This document shows, in pieces, positions 17,408-26,324 of a DNA stretch of 33,589 nt. The stretch is from Synechococcaceae cyanobacterium SM2_3_2 (GTDB taxonomy: Bacteria > Cyanobacteriota > Cyanobacteriia > Thermostichales > Thermostichaceae): the NCBI GenBank assembly GCA_012031565.1, contig JAAUUM010000017.1, forward strand, positions 1 to 33,589, read 5' to 3'. The position numbers were made by a program, and so were the translations under genes. The stretch's first letter is position 1. Each line of letters opens with the position of its first letter. The notes below the pieces were generated by a model, which was not told where the DNA came from, did no database searches, and saw nothing but the letters and a program-made list of their open reading frames with translations.

Positions 17408-18325
17408 ATGCCTGTCTCCCCCAGTTCCACCGCGTTACGCTACGCCTACTACCCCGGATGTGTGGCACAGGGGGCTTGCCGTGAGTTGTATGAGTCTACA
17501 GACCAGGTAACTCACCATCTGGGCATTGAGCTGGTGGAACTCAAAAAAGCTGCCTGCTGTGGATCCGGGACTTTCAAAGAAGAGTCGGCGCTACTGGAGG
17601 ATAGCGTCAATGCCCGCAATCTGGCTTTAGCCGAATCGCTGGGACTGCCGATGCTGACCCATTGCAGCACCTGTCAAGGGGTCTTGGGTCGGGTGGATCA
17701 AAAGCTCAAACAGGCGATTCACCGGGATCCTGACTACATGGCCCAGATTCATCAGCTGTGTCAAAGCAGCGGCTGTGCTGAAAAATATCAGGGATCCACC
17801 GAAGTGCGGCATTTGCTCTGGGTCTTGGTGCAGGATTATGGCCTCGATGCTATTCAAAAGCGGGTCACCAAGGCTCTCCAGGGGCTTAAATGTGCCGCCT
17901 TTTATGGCTGTTATCTGCTGCGGGCCTACGATATTGAAAAATTTGACAACCCCCAAAACCCTCGCGCTATCGAGAATCTAGTCACCACCCTTGGCGGGAT
18001 CCCGGTGGAGTATGCCGGTCGCACCCAATGTTGCGGCTGGCCGATCTCCAGTTATGCCCCCAGCCAATCTTTTGCGCTGGCGGGACGCCATTTGGCAGCA
18101 GCGATCGAGGCCGGAGCCGATTGCATGGTCACCCCTTGCCCCCTCTGTCATCTCAACCTCGACTCTCGCCAGCCTGAGGTGGAAGCGGTGATGGGGCGAT
18201 CTTTGGCCCTGCCCGTGCTGCATCTACCCCAGCTGGTGGGCTTAGCTCTGGGGCTGGATCCCAAGGCTTTGGGGCTGCATCGTCACGTTGTCTCCACCCA
18301 GTCCATCTTGGATAGGTTTGCCTAA
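17408..18325 (+). CDS. HdrB-like CCG-domain protein (heterodisulfide reductase subunit B/SdhE family)
   Basis: 305 residues with two cysteine-rich CCG repeats. The first contains YAYYPGCVAQGACREL, KKAACCGSGTF and MLTHCSTCQGVLGRV; the second KCAAFYGCYLLRA, RTQCCGWPISSY and MVTPCPLCHLNLDSRQ. This C-x(n)-CCG-x(n)-C-x-x-C pattern binds a non-cubane or 4Fe-4S cluster in HdrB of methanogens and in the third subunit of some succinate dehydrogenases. In cyanobacteria the homologue is usually annotated as HdrB or SdhC-like and may pass electrons from a succinate dehydrogenase; no sdhA or sdhB is adjacent. There are no membrane helices. It starts with an ATG in the sequence CGCCATGCCTGTC. Confidence 0.9.
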   Translation: MPVSPSSTALRYAYYPGCVAQGACRELYESTDQVTHHLGIELVELKKAACCGSGTFKEESALLEDSVNARNLALAESLGLPMLTHCSTCQGVLGRVDQKLKQAIHRDPDYMAQIHQLCQSSGCAEKYQGSTEVRHLLWVLVQDYGLDAIQKRVTKALQGLKCAAFYGCYLLRAYDIEKFDNPQNPRAIENLVTTLGGIPVEYAGRTQCCGWPISSYAPSQSFALAGRHLAAAIEAGADCMVTPCPLCHLNLDSRQPEVEAVMGRSLALPVLHLPQLVGLALGLDPKALGLHRHVVSTQSILDRFA

Positions 18326-18388
18326 GGTTGCTGTCTCAGATCTCAGTTCCCTCAATAAATCGATGTGACTTTTTAAGAATTCTCCCTT

Positions 18389-18418
18389 TTGCCGCGACCT
18401 AGATCCCTCTAGTATGAT
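18389..18418 (+). promoter_or_regulatory. Sigma-70-type promoter of yfr1
   Basis: TTGCCG at 18389-18394 (-35) and TATGAT at 18413-18418 (-10), 18 bases apart. Transcription would begin about 18425, just ahead of the Yfr1 5' hairpin. Confidence 0.75.
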
Positions 18419-18424
18419 AGAGAT

Positions 18425-18494
18425 AGCGGAGACGCATGTTTCCGTTCACTCCTCACACCATCTGCCGCTTGGTTACAAACCAGGCGGTTTTTTT
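18425..18494 (+). ncRNA. yfr1: Yfr1 small regulatory RNA
   Basis: A transcript of about 65-70 bases. A 5' hairpin (CGGAG at 18428-18432 with TTCCG at 18440-18444) is followed by the unpaired ultraconserved 11-mer ACTCCTCACAC at 18448-18458. A terminator hairpin with a T-run closes the 3' end. Order, length and motif are those of Yfr1, a trans-acting RNA found across most cyanobacteria; the motif base-pairs with target mRNAs (outer-membrane porins are reported in Prochlorococcus) and its loss impairs growth under stress. The 5' end is inferred from the promoter. It lies between the HdrB-like gene and chlD with its own promoter and terminator. Confidence 0.92.
18465..18494 (+). terminator. Rho-independent terminator of yfr1
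   Basis: CCGCTTGG (18465-18472) pairs with CCAGGCGG (18480-18487) through eight base pairs including one G-U, loop TTACAAA, followed by seven T residues (18488-18494). Confidence 0.92.
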
Positions 18495-18663
18495 AACTTT
18501 TTTAAGTATTTTGACTTGGCTTTTGCCGGGTAATCAATGCAGATCCCTGCCCTGCCACTAAAAGTCCTCGATAGAGCCAAAGGTTCACCGATAATAAGAA
18601 CAGCACTCATTAGGGATCCCTTCCCAGCGTGCTGTTTTGTCCTTTGTGCAGTTGCCTGACCCC

Positions 18664-20693
18664 ATGTCTACCACCCTGTTTGCTCGTAGTGGCGATTTTC
18701 CTATCACGGCGGTGGTGGGGCAACAAGCTCTCAAGTTGGCGTTGCTGTTGGGGGCAGTGGATCCCAGTCTGGGGGGGATCGCCATTGCCGGACGACGGGG
18801 AACAGCCAAATCGGTGATGGCGCGAGGGATCCATGCCCTATTGCCCCCCATCGATATCATCCAGGGATCCTGGTGTAATGAAGATCCAGCCCAACCTGCC
18901 ACCTGGACAGCAGAGACTCAGCAGCAGTACGCCACCTCAAACCCTCCACAACAGGTGATTCCGGCTCCCTTTGTGCAAATTCCCTTGGGGGTGACCGCCG
19001 ATCGACTGATGGGATCCATCGATGTCAGCGAGTCCGTCAAAACAGGGGATCCAGTCTTTCAGCCAGGGTTACTGGCGGCGGCCCACCGGGGGTGCTGTAT
19101 GTGGATGAGATCAACCTGCTGGATGACGAGATCGCCAACCTATTGCTGACCGTGGTGAGCGAAGGGGTGAACCGGATCGAGCGGGAGGGGATCAGCCTCG
19201 AACACCCTTGTCGTCCACTACTGATCGCAACATTTAACCCGGAAGAGGGATCCCTGCGTACCCACTTGCTCGACCGAATGGCGGTGGTGTTGCCCGCCGA
19301 AAATCAGATGACCCTCGATGATCGGTTAGAGGTGGTGACACGGGTGTCTCGCTTTGCAGATAGCCCCGCCCAGTTCCTGACCGAATACACCGCCGATCTA
19401 GATGATATGAGAACCCAAATCGTCTTGGCACGAGAATGGCTGGGGCGAGTCCGGGTCAAACCACAGCAGATTCGTTATTTGGTGGAAGAAGCGATTCGGG
19501 GCCAGATCCAGGGACATCGGGGGGAGCTGTTTGCCCTCAAGGTGGCTAAAGCGCTGGCAGCGTTGGAAGGGCGAGACTTTTTGGATCCAGATGATCTGCA
19601 ACAGGCAGCTCAGTTGGTCTTGATCCCCCGCTCCCGCTTGGATCCTGACCAAATGCCGCCGCCACCCCCACCCGAGCCACCCCAAGATCAGGGCAATCAA
19701 AATCAGGGTAATCAAAATCAGGACAACCCAGAGCCAGAACAACCGGAGCATTCGGAGAACGAGACCCCAGATCAGCCGGAACAAGAGTCTGAGTCCAACC
19801 AGATCCCAGAGGAGTTCATTTTTGAGGCGGAGAGCGTTTGGCTAGATCCCGACCTCTTGATGTTTGCCCAATCCCTCCATCAGCAGGGCAAATCGGGATC
19901 CCGCAGCTTGGTCTACAGCCAGGATCGGGGCCGCTATATCAAGCCCGTCCTACCTCAGGGATCCCATCCTCGCATTGCGGTGGATGCCACCCTGCGAGCT
20001 GCTGCCCCTTATCAAAAAGTCCGTCGCCAGCGCCATCCCGGTCGCACTGTGATTGTGGAGCAGCCGGATATCCGGGCCAAGCGGCTGGCTCGTAAGGCGG
20101 GATCCCTGGTGATCTTTGTGGTGGATGCCTCAGGGTCGATGGCGCTCAACCGGATGCAATCCGCCAAGGGAGCCGTGTTGCAGTTGTTGACCGGGGCTTA
20201 TCAAAACCGGGATAAAGTAGCCCTGATCTCCTTTCAGGGGGAGCAAGCTCAGATTCTGTTGCCCCCCACCCGGTCGATTGAATTGGCGCGGCGACGGCTG
20301 GAGTCCTTGCCCTGTGGAGGAGGATCCCCCTTTGCCCATGCGTTGACACTGGCGGTACGCACGGGGGTAAATGCTCTATCGTCGGGGGATGTGGGACAGG
20401 TGATGTTGGTGGCGCTGACCGATGGCCGGGGTAATATCTCCCTCAGCCGGTCGCTGGGCACCGCTCAAGAGGGGGATCCCAAGCCGGATGTGAAGCAAGA
20501 GTTACGGGATATCGCCACTCGGATTCGAGCCTTAGGGATCCGGTTCCTCCTGATCGATTCCCAGAGCAAATTTGTCACCTCGGGCTTCACAGCAGAATTG
20601 GCCCAAGTGGGGGGCGGACGCTATTTTCACATTCCCCGCGCCACCGACCAGGGGATTGCCTCCGCTACCCGAGCGGCCATGCAGGGGTTATGA
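18664..20693 (+). CDS. chlD: Magnesium chelatase subunit D, split by a one-base frameshift
   Basis: The frame from the ATG at 18664 ([20 protein letters not shown]) runs through the AAA+ domain [20 protein letters not shown] to LLAAAHRG. At the five-G run 19088-19092 it falls out of frame, and [20 protein letters not shown] continues one frame over. Restoring one G gives 676 residues, the normal ChlD length. Domains are: an inactive-type AAA+ module (about 1-340), an acidic proline-rich linker ([20 protein letters not shown]), and a C-terminal VWA domain with the MIDAS motif [10 protein letters not shown]. ChlD joins ChlI rings to ChlH to insert Mg2+ into protoporphyrin IX, the first committed step of chlorophyll synthesis. 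A true null would be lethal for this phototroph, so the split is probably a sequence error. Confidence 0.93.
19689..19727 (+). repeat. 15-bp tandem repeat in the chlD linker
   Basis: CAGGGCAATCAAAAT (19689-19703) is followed by CAGGGTAATCAAAAT (19704-19718) and the start of a third, diverged copy (19719-19727). It encodes Q-G-N-Q-N in the flexible linker between the AAA+ and VWA domains. Confidence 0.88.
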
Positions 20694-20878
20694 GCCTTCC
20701 AGATTGCCTCCAGCATGTGTATTCTTAACGGGTATATCCTTGACCCTGGATCCTCTAAATATCACTTTTAAGTGCATTCAGCAGACTTTTAATAGCCGAA
20801 TCAGGACGATTTCCGACCTTAGGAAGTGACTTTTTCACAATACAGAAAGTCGAGGATTAAAAATCATTAGGGATCCCC

Positions 20879-21550
20879 TTAGCTAATGCCTGCCGATGGG
20901 CAATAAGCCGCTAAAGGACAATGGGTACAATCGGGTTGACGAGCGGTACAAACCGTTTTGCCCAAACGGATCAGATTGATGTGTAGGCTGTAGGCTTTAC
21001 CCACTGGGATCTGATCTTGTAAAGCGCCATAGGTTTGATCGGGCTGACGAGTTTTGACCCAGCCAAGACGATTAGCGACCCGATGAACATGAGTGTCCAC
21101 CGGACAGAGATCGCGCCCCAAGCCAAACATCAACACACAGGCAGCAGTCTTGCACCCCACCCCATTAAGCGAGAGCAGATAGTCCATCCCCTCTTGATTG
21201 GGGAGAGCACCCAGTCGGTGCAGACTCAGGGATCCTTCCCGTTCTTGAATCTCTTTCAGAATGATCTGGATCCGGCGGCTCTTGATGGCAGCCAGCCCTC
21301 CCCCACGAATCGTTTCCTCCAGGTGATCGGGATCCGCGTTAAGAACACTCTCCCAAGTGGCATATCGCTGTTTAAGCGCCCTGAAAGCCCGACGACTATT
21401 GGTATCGCTGGTGTTTTGCGACAAGATCGTCCCTACCAGTTCATCCAATAAATCTCCCTCCGGCGAGTGCCGAAAATAAGGGATCCCAAAGACCTGCTCC
21501 AAGATTGACAAGCTCAGAGGCAAGGGTGAGGACGGGGCAGTCTGAGTCAC
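20879..21550 (-). CDS. nth: Endonuclease III-like DNA glycosylase/AP lyase
   Basis: 223 residues from a GTG (MTQTAPSSPLPLSLSILEQV). The helix-hairpin-helix is LLSLNGVGCKTAACVLMFG, with the catalytic lysine after GVGC. PVDTHVHRVANRLGW holds the catalytic aspartate. The 4Fe-4S cluster motif C-x6-C-x2-C-x5-C is intact in CTARQPDCTHCPLAAYC. Endonuclease III removes oxidised pyrimidines and nicks the strand at the resulting abasic site. The gene is divergent from thiG across 364 bases. I cannot separate canonical Nth from the closely related HhH-GPD paralogues, so the gene symbol is tentative. Confidence 0.9.
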   Translation of the reverse strand: MTQTAPSSPLPLSLSILEQVFGIPYFRHSPEGDLLDELVGTILSQNTSDTNSRRAFRALKQRYATWESVLNADPDHLEETIRGGGLAAIKSRRIQIILKEIQEREGSLSLHRLGALPNQEGMDYLLSLNGVGCKTAACVLMFGLGRDLCPVDTHVHRVANRLGWVKTRQPDQTYGALQDQIPVGKAYSLHINLIRLGKTVCTARQPDCTHCPLAAYCPSAGIS

Positions 21551-21914
21551 AGCTCACGATTACAATGAATTTATTGGGAGTTCAATCATCAGGCAGCAAG
21601 CAGACATCAGGCAGCAAGCAGAGCACAAGCATACGTGCATAACCTGAGTTATTTAACGGAGTCATCTAAGACCTGAGTGATCTAAAAAAGGGCAGGATAG
21701 GGACTATCATCTCCCCTGAGTCCGTAATTTTGGCCATTTGCAACGATTTGTAGACTCTGGAGCTTTATCCTCAGTGACATTACTTGCAAAGCTTGATGTA
21801 CAGCCTGATTAAAAGCTCTTGACTAGGCCAGCTGAGGGCTGATTCAGCTCAATCAAGTGTTGATCATCCCCACCTATTCCTTTATTCCCTCCGTTTCATC
21901 ACTATTTCATCACC
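21551..21914. other. Divergent nth-thiG intergenic region with an 18-bp tandem duplication
   Basis: 364 bases without a gene. CATCAGGCAGCAAGCAGA at 21587-21604 is followed by a copy at 21605-21622 that differs only in the last base. Further right, ATAAC-CTGA-GTTAT forms a small hairpin near 21640. I looked for a TPP riboswitch ahead of thiG and did not find its conserved core. Confidence 0.6.
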
Positions 21915-22796
21915 ATGACTCAGACTCAGATGGCTCCCTCCCTTTCTTTGACTTCCCCCACCCCAACGACGGATCCCCATCCTTTGGTGATTGGCGGGCG
22001 GGCATTTCGATCTCGGCTCATGGTGGGCACGGGCAAATATCGCAGTATGGAGCAGATGCAGGAGGCGATCGCCGCTAGCGGCTGTGAGATTGTCACCGTG
22101 GCGATTCGGCGGATCCAGACCCAAGCTCCGGGGCATATCGGTCTGCTTGAAGCGCTGGACTGGTCGAAGCTCTGGCTGCTGCCCAATACTGCTGGATGCA
22201 AGACTGCCGAAGATGCCATTCGAGTGGCTCGCCTGGGCCGGGAGATGGCCCAATCGGTGTTGGGGCAAATGGACAATTCTTTTGTCAAATTAGAGGTGAT
22301 CAGCGATGCCCGCTATCTCTTGCCGGATCCCATTGGCACCTTTGAGGCGGCCAAGCAACTGATTGCCGAAGGTTTTACGGTTTTGCCCTACATCAATGCT
22401 GATCCTCAACTGGCTCTGCGGTTACAGGAGATCGGTTGCGCCACTGTGATGCCACTGGGATCCCCGATTGGCTCGGGACAAGGGCTACAATCTGCCGCCG
22501 CCATTCGCATCATTGTTGAGCAGGCCAGCGTACCCGTGGTGGTGGATGCTGGCATTGGCGTGCCCTCTGAGGCGGCACAGGCGATGGAGCTGGGGGCAGA
22601 TGCCCTTTTGATCAACACGGCTATTGCCCAGGCCACTGAACCGGCAGTAATGGGACGAGCAATGGCGATGGCGGCTGAGGCAGGGCGGTTGGCCCATCAA
22701 GCAGGACGGATCCCGGTTAAGTCTTACGCCAGCGCTAGCTCTCCCCTCACAGGCCGGATTAATGAAGCGGATCCTTTGCCAGATCCAGAACAGTGA
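21915..22796 (+). CDS. thiG: Thiazole synthase ThiG
   Basis: 293 residues, with roughly 20 extra N-terminal residues compared with the usual core. The TIM-barrel protein opens [20 protein letters not shown]. It has [11 protein letters not shown], the segment [20 protein letters not shown] in which the Schiff-base lysine is expected, and the phosphate-binding end [20 protein letters not shown]. ThiG makes the thiazole phosphate of thiamine from deoxyxylulose phosphate, the ThiS thiocarboxylate sulfur and dehydroglycine. ThiS and ThiO are not adjacent, and I see no fused ThiS or ThiO domain, although such fusions occur in cyanobacteria. ATG start, complete. Confidence 0.96.
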   Translation: MTQTQMAPSLSLTSPTPTTDPHPLVIGGRAFRSRLMVGTGKYRSMEQMQEAIAASGCEIVTVAIRRIQTQAPGHIGLLEALDWSKLWLLPNTAGCKTAEDAIRVARLGREMAQSVLGQMDNSFVKLEVISDARYLLPDPIGTFEAAKQLIAEGFTVLPYINADPQLALRLQEIGCATVMPLGSPIGSGQGLQSAAAIRIIVEQASVPVVVDAGIGVPSEAAQAMELGADALLINTAIAQATEPAVMGRAMAMAAEAGRLAHQAGRIPVKSYASASSPLTGRINEADPLPDPEQ

Positions 22797-22953
22797 AAAC
22801 TCTCAAGTGAAAGCTCTTATTTGAATACAGACGTGAATATAGACACATTGACATAGTATAAAGATCTTCTGTCTACCCCAAGATGCATCAGGAGTCACTC
22901 TCAATCCTTAACAAAAATAGCAAAAAGACGACAAGAATCTAACTCCAAAAGAC

Positions 22954-22982
22954 TTGGCTAAGCTTGGCCAGACACCTATAAT
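22954..22982 (+). promoter_or_regulatory. Likely promoter of the RRM protein gene
   Basis: TTGGCT (22954-22959) and a perfect TATAAT (22977-22982), 17 bases apart. Transcription from about 22989 would leave a 5' leader of roughly 115 bases before the RRM gene. Long leaders are known for cold-induced cyanobacterial rbp genes. Apart from this, the 22797-23103 interval shows nothing I recognise. Confidence 0.7.
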
Positions 22983-23103
22983 GGCAAAGGTGAGACGACA
23001 TTCGGTGCTACGTTGGGTTTGGTCAGCTTGATTTCTGTCAGATTGATGTCCACGCTCCGATTCCTCGATTCTCGTTACTTTTCTTCATGTCATGGAGTTG
23101 TCG

Positions 23104-23430
23104 ATGTCAATCTACGTGGGAAATCTGTCCTATCAGGCCTCTGAGCAGGATATTACAGAAGTGTTTTCGGAATATGGCACTGTCAAGCGGGTGCAATTGC
23201 CCGTGGATCGTGAAACCAACCGGATGCGCGGCTTTGGGTTTGTGGATATGGCCACCGATGCCGAAGAGCAAGCTGCTATTGACGCGCTAGACGGCGCAGA
23301 ATGGATGGGTCGTGATCTGCGGGTCAATAAAGCTCGTCCCCGCGAGAACAACCGTCCCTCAGGCGGTGCTGGTGGCGGTGGTGGCGGTGGCTGGGATAAC
23401 AACCGTCGCCAAGGTAGTGGCCGTTATTGA
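23104..23430 (+). CDS. Small RRM RNA-binding protein with glycine-rich tail
   Basis: 108 residues from the ATG at 23104 (MSIYVGNLSYQASEQDITEV), chosen because GGAG stands seven bases before it and family members start this way; an ATG four codons upstream is the alternative. RNP2 is IYVGNL and RNP1 is RGFGFVDM, so a complete RRM fills residues 1-80. The tail is GGAGGGGGGGWDNNRRQGSG. These Rbp proteins bind U-rich RNA and are typically induced by cold; some target photosystem mRNAs to thylakoids. It is followed on the same strand by rpsU, as in several cyanobacteria where rbpA and rpsU are co-regulated. Confidence 0.95.
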   Translation: MSIYVGNLSYQASEQDITEVFSEYGTVKRVQLPVDRETNRMRGFGFVDMATDAEEQAAIDALDGAEWMGRDLRVNKARPRENNRPSGGAGGGGGGGWDNNRRQGSGRY

Positions 23431-23436
23431 TCGCCG

Positions 23437-23481
23437 TTGATCATCGTGATCAAGTCTTAACCCTCAAGCTTTAGGCTTGAG
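23437..23481 (+). other. Two hairpins in the 3' region of the RRM gene
   Basis: TTGATCA-TCG-TGATCAA (23437-23453) is followed by CTCAAGC-TTTAG-GCTTGAG (23463-23481); both stems are perfect seven-base pairs. The second lacks a U-tract. They begin seven bases after the stop codon and could attenuate read-through into rpsU or protect the mRNA. The remainder of the 327-base gap to rpsU shows no gene. Confidence 0.6.
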
Positions 23482-23757
23482 ATTAGGATTTGTTAAGTTC
23501 GCTGCATTTGGTCAGAGTCTGATCTAGTGATTGGGCTCTGAATGGCGCTTTATAACTGCTCAAATATCAAAGACTAAAACAGGCTTTTAGCAATGGATGG
23601 CTCTGTCTGTGGCATTTGGTGTCACTGTCTTAGTCTTTTTCTGCTAGGGGCCTCTTTTTGCATCTGGCCAAAACGGGTAGAGAAAGTGGGAGCCTTGTAA
23701 TTGAGGCCAAGCCGGTAGATTGATGTGTGACTGTACTTATATCGAGGACAAGACAGT

Positions 23758-23946
23758 ATGACTCAGGTCATTTTGGGTGAGAACGAGAATATCGAATCCG
23801 CCTTGCGGAGATTTAAGCGGCAGGTTTCCAAGGCTGGTATCTTCTCGGACATGAAGAAGAACCGTCATTTTGAAACTCCCCTCGAAAAGGAAAAGCGCAA
23901 AGCCATCGCTCGGCGGAAGAAGCGTCGATTTCGGGCAAAAGCTTAA
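23758..23946 (+). CDS. rpsU: 30S ribosomal protein S21
   Basis: 62 residues: [20 protein letters not shown], then [20 protein letters not shown] and a basic tail [20 protein letters not shown]. This is the complete cyanobacterial S21. GAGG at 23743-23746 is a ribosome binding site about eleven bases before the ATG. S21 takes part in start-site base-pairing on the 30S subunit. Its position after the RRM gene matches the known rbp-rpsU pairing. Confidence 0.97.
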   Translation: MTQVILGENENIESALRRFKRQVSKAGIFSDMKKNRHFETPLEKEKRKAIARRKKRRFRAKA

Positions 23947-24077
23947 GATGTAATCGATTTGAAATGTAATGGATTGTGGACAGGTATGGGTTCAAGTGAG
24001 TATTGAATTCAGCCTTGGGTGAATACCTTAAGCTGAAATTGCTCAATACTTTCGCTCAATACATAGATGTTTCAGAG

Positions 24078-24107
24078 CTAATTCATTCAGAACTAATTCA
24101 TTCAGAC
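24078..24107. repeat. 15-bp tandem repeat between rpsU and the next gene
   Basis: CTAATTCATTCAGAA (24078-24092) is followed by a copy with one difference (24093-24107). Further degenerate ATTCA/ATTGATTC units follow to 24132. Confidence 0.8.
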
Positions 24108-24122
24108 TTACTTGATTCACAC

Positions 24123-24797
24123 TCAATTGATTCGGAGTAGATCTGCTCCACCGGGCTGAGGCAGCTGAATGTCCTGTGAAGCAGGTGGGGGAGCTACAGA
24201 CCTAGGCTCTGATAAGTCAGGGATATAGAGCACACCTGGGGTTGGATCCCCCCCAAATGAAGTCACTAAAGCGTCAACTAGGTCGTAGCGTTCTCGACGG
24301 CTAAGACTTTGGATTGCGGCTTTGTCATCATTGTAGGGACTGGGATCCAAGCTCGTCGCCCCTGGATAACGTTGGGCCAGCATCGGTTCATTGATATCCA
24401 GATAATCTGCCAGGGTCAACCGCCAATCTAGTCGGCTGGTGGCAGGTCGGCCTGCTAGCTGCAAATGGTACTGCATCATGCGTTGGACTAAGGTGCTTTC
24501 TCCTTGCCCCACTGCATCGCTGGTGGGGGTATAGTCGCTGCCACGGGGGAGTTGGGGCATTTTGGCGTAGACCTGCTCCGTCGCCTCTGGTACCAAGCGC
24601 AGTTGAGCCGATGCCGGGATCCTCTGCCATCCCAGCCCCAGAGCTATCAGCGCCAAGGCTAGTGAAAAACGAGAGAGTCGCTTTGATCGGGCCAGTGGAG
24701 CCAATGCCAGTGGAGCCAATAGGATAAGCAGGTGATTGCGGAGATTCAAACGAGAGCAATTAACCATTGGGATCCGAGTCCATCCACTGAGTGCCAT
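24123..24797 (-). CDS. Unrecognised secreted or membrane-anchored protein
   Basis: 224 residues from an ATG preceded by AGGAA; MVNCSRLNLRNHLL at residue 11 is an alternative start. Hydrophobic segments LLILLAPLALAPLA and FSLALALIALGLG near residues 22-58 end in ASAQLRL, which looks like a signal-peptidase site. The rest is a soluble domain (TLVQRMMQYHLQLAGRPATS, LDWRLTLADYLDINEPMLAQ) with a proline-rich tail that ends PPPASQDIQLPQPGGADLLR. I know no named family for it. Probably periplasmic or lumenal. It lies upstream of nothing obvious and about 85 bases from purD, which points the same way. Confidence 0.7.
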   Translation of the reverse strand: MALSGWTRIPMVNCSRLNLRNHLLILLAPLALAPLARSKRLSRFSLALALIALGLGWQRIPASAQLRLVPEATEQVYAKMPQLPRGSDYTPTSDAVGQGESTLVQRMMQYHLQLAGRPATSRLDWRLTLADYLDINEPMLAQRYPGATSLDPSPYNDDKAAIQSLSRRERYDLVDALVTSFGGDPTPGVLYIPDLSEPRSVAPPPASQDIQLPQPGGADLLRIN

Positions 24798-24883
24798 CTG
24801 ATGCGTTTCCTATTCTAGTCTGCGCCAGATGTTGCTCCTGATTGAACCAATTCATTTGATCAACTTCAATCAACTTCATTTGA

Positions 24884-26212
24884 TCAGTGGGATCCCGGTA
24901 TCAGATTCTGAGCTGCCAGCTCCCGCCAGCCGATATCAGAGCGGTAGTGGGATCCCTCAAACTTAACTTCTTTGACACCAGCGTAAGCCCGATCCAAAGC
25001 TTCTGACAGAGAGTCCCCCCAGCCCGATAGACAAAGGACTCGTCCTCCATCTGTCACCAACTGAGGCACCGTGGGTCGGCCCAATTGCATGGGGGGAAAC
25101 ACCGTTCGGGTGCCAGCGTGAAAGATGGCCAGTTGATCGGATGTGGTGGTGGCAGCCTCCAGTCCGACGATTGGCTTGCCCCGCTCATAGGATCCGGGAT
25201 AGCCCGCCGCTGCCATGACCACACAAGCCGCCATGCCCGGTCGCCACTTCAAGTTCACCGACTCCAGCCGCCCCTGCACACAGGCCAGCAACAGCTCCTC
25301 CAGCGGGGTGTCCAGCAGCGGCATCAACACCTGAGTTTCGGGATCCCCAAAGCGGCAGTTAAACTCCAACACCACGGGATCCCCATCTGGGGAGATCATC
25401 AACCCAGCGTAGAGCACCCCTTGATACAAGATGCCTCGCTGTTTGAGTGCGGCCAGAGTGGGATCCAAAATCTGGGCTTGGATCACCGCCATCTGAGATG
25501 GTGACACCACCCGATGCACCGGGCCAAAGGCTCCCATCCCGCCGGTATTGGCTCCGGTGTCCTGTTCTCCTACCCTCTTATGGTCTTGAATGGGCAAGAG
25601 AGGGCGACAGATCTCCCCATCACAGAGGGCCAAGACTGAGATCTCCTCTCCCGGCAAAAAGGACTCGATCACCACCGATTGCCCTGGGCTAGCGGCAAAC
25701 AGCCCCTCTACCGCCTCGCAGGCTTCCGCCAGAGTCTGGGCCACCGTCACACCTTTCCCTGCCGCTAGTCCATCAGCTTTGACCACCACCGGCAAGGGCT
25801 GAGTTTCTAGATAGACCAGCGCGGCAGCCTTATCCTCAAACACTTGGTAGGAGGCGGTCGGGATCCCGGCCTCCTGCATCAGGGCTTTGGCCCATGCTTT
25901 GCTGCCTTCGATCTGAGCAGCAGCCTGGGTCGGCCCAAAGATGGGCAATCGAGCCGCCTGAAACCGATCCACAATGCCAGCCACCAAGGGGATCTCAGGC
26001 CCCACCACCGTCAGACCAATGCCCTGGACAGTGGCAAATCGCAGCAATCCCTCCAGATCATCTGCTGACATTGGCACCAACTGACATTTGGGGGTCTGGC
26101 GCATACCTCCGTTGCCTGGGGCGCAATAGATATGGGTGATGGAGGGCGACTGAGCCAGCTTCCAGGCGAGAGCGTGCTCACGTCCACCGGATCCCACAAT
26201 CAGCACTTGCAT
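24884..26212 (-). CDS. purD: Phosphoribosylamine-glycine ligase (GAR synthetase)
   Basis: 442 residues, full length. The N-domain begins MQVLIVGSGGREHALAWKLA with the conserved G-S-G-G-R-E-H. The segment LTVVGPEIPLVAGIVDRF binds phosphoribosylamine. The ATP-grasp core has VVKADGLAAGKGVTVAQTLA, IESFLPGEEISVLALCDG and CRFGDPETQVLMPLLDTPLE. PurD performs the second step of purine synthesis, joining glycine to phosphoribosylamine with ATP. Start and end match the family. It is monocistronic or follows the ankyrin gene by about 110 bases on the same strand. Confidence 0.97.
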   Translation of the reverse strand: MQVLIVGSGGREHALAWKLAQSPSITHIYCAPGNGGMRQTPKCQLVPMSADDLEGLLRFATVQGIGLTVVGPEIPLVAGIVDRFQAARLPIFGPTQAAAQIEGSKAWAKALMQEAGIPTASYQVFEDKAAALVYLETQPLPVVVKADGLAAGKGVTVAQTLAEACEAVEGLFAASPGQSVVIESFLPGEEISVLALCDGEICRPLLPIQDHKRVGEQDTGANTGGMGAFGPVHRVVSPSQMAVIQAQILDPTLAALKQRGILYQGVLYAGLMISPDGDPVVLEFNCRFGDPETQVLMPLLDTPLEELLLACVQGRLESVNLKWRPGMAACVVMAAAGYPGSYERGKPIVGLEAATTTSDQLAIFHAGTRTVFPPMQLGRPTVPQLVTDGGRVLCLSGWGDSLSEALDRAYAGVKEVKFEGSHYRSDIGWRELAAQNLIPGSH

Positions 26213-26324
26213 AGGGTCGTTTGGGGTAAAGAGCTTGAGGTGAGGGTGAATAAAGCATCCCCATTAGAACACAGCGGGATCCCTTTCTGAGGTAAACGGG
26301 ATCTTGCGAGGGCTGGCTCCACCC

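Noticed and set aside
18637-18663. Earlier start of chlD
   Set aside because: Nine upstream codons are open, but the family begins at the MSTTLFAR-type start at 18664.
21551-21914. TPP riboswitch ahead of thiG
   Set aside because: ACCTGAG occurs twice, but the CTGAGA and the downstream conserved core are absent, and no matching fold is visible.
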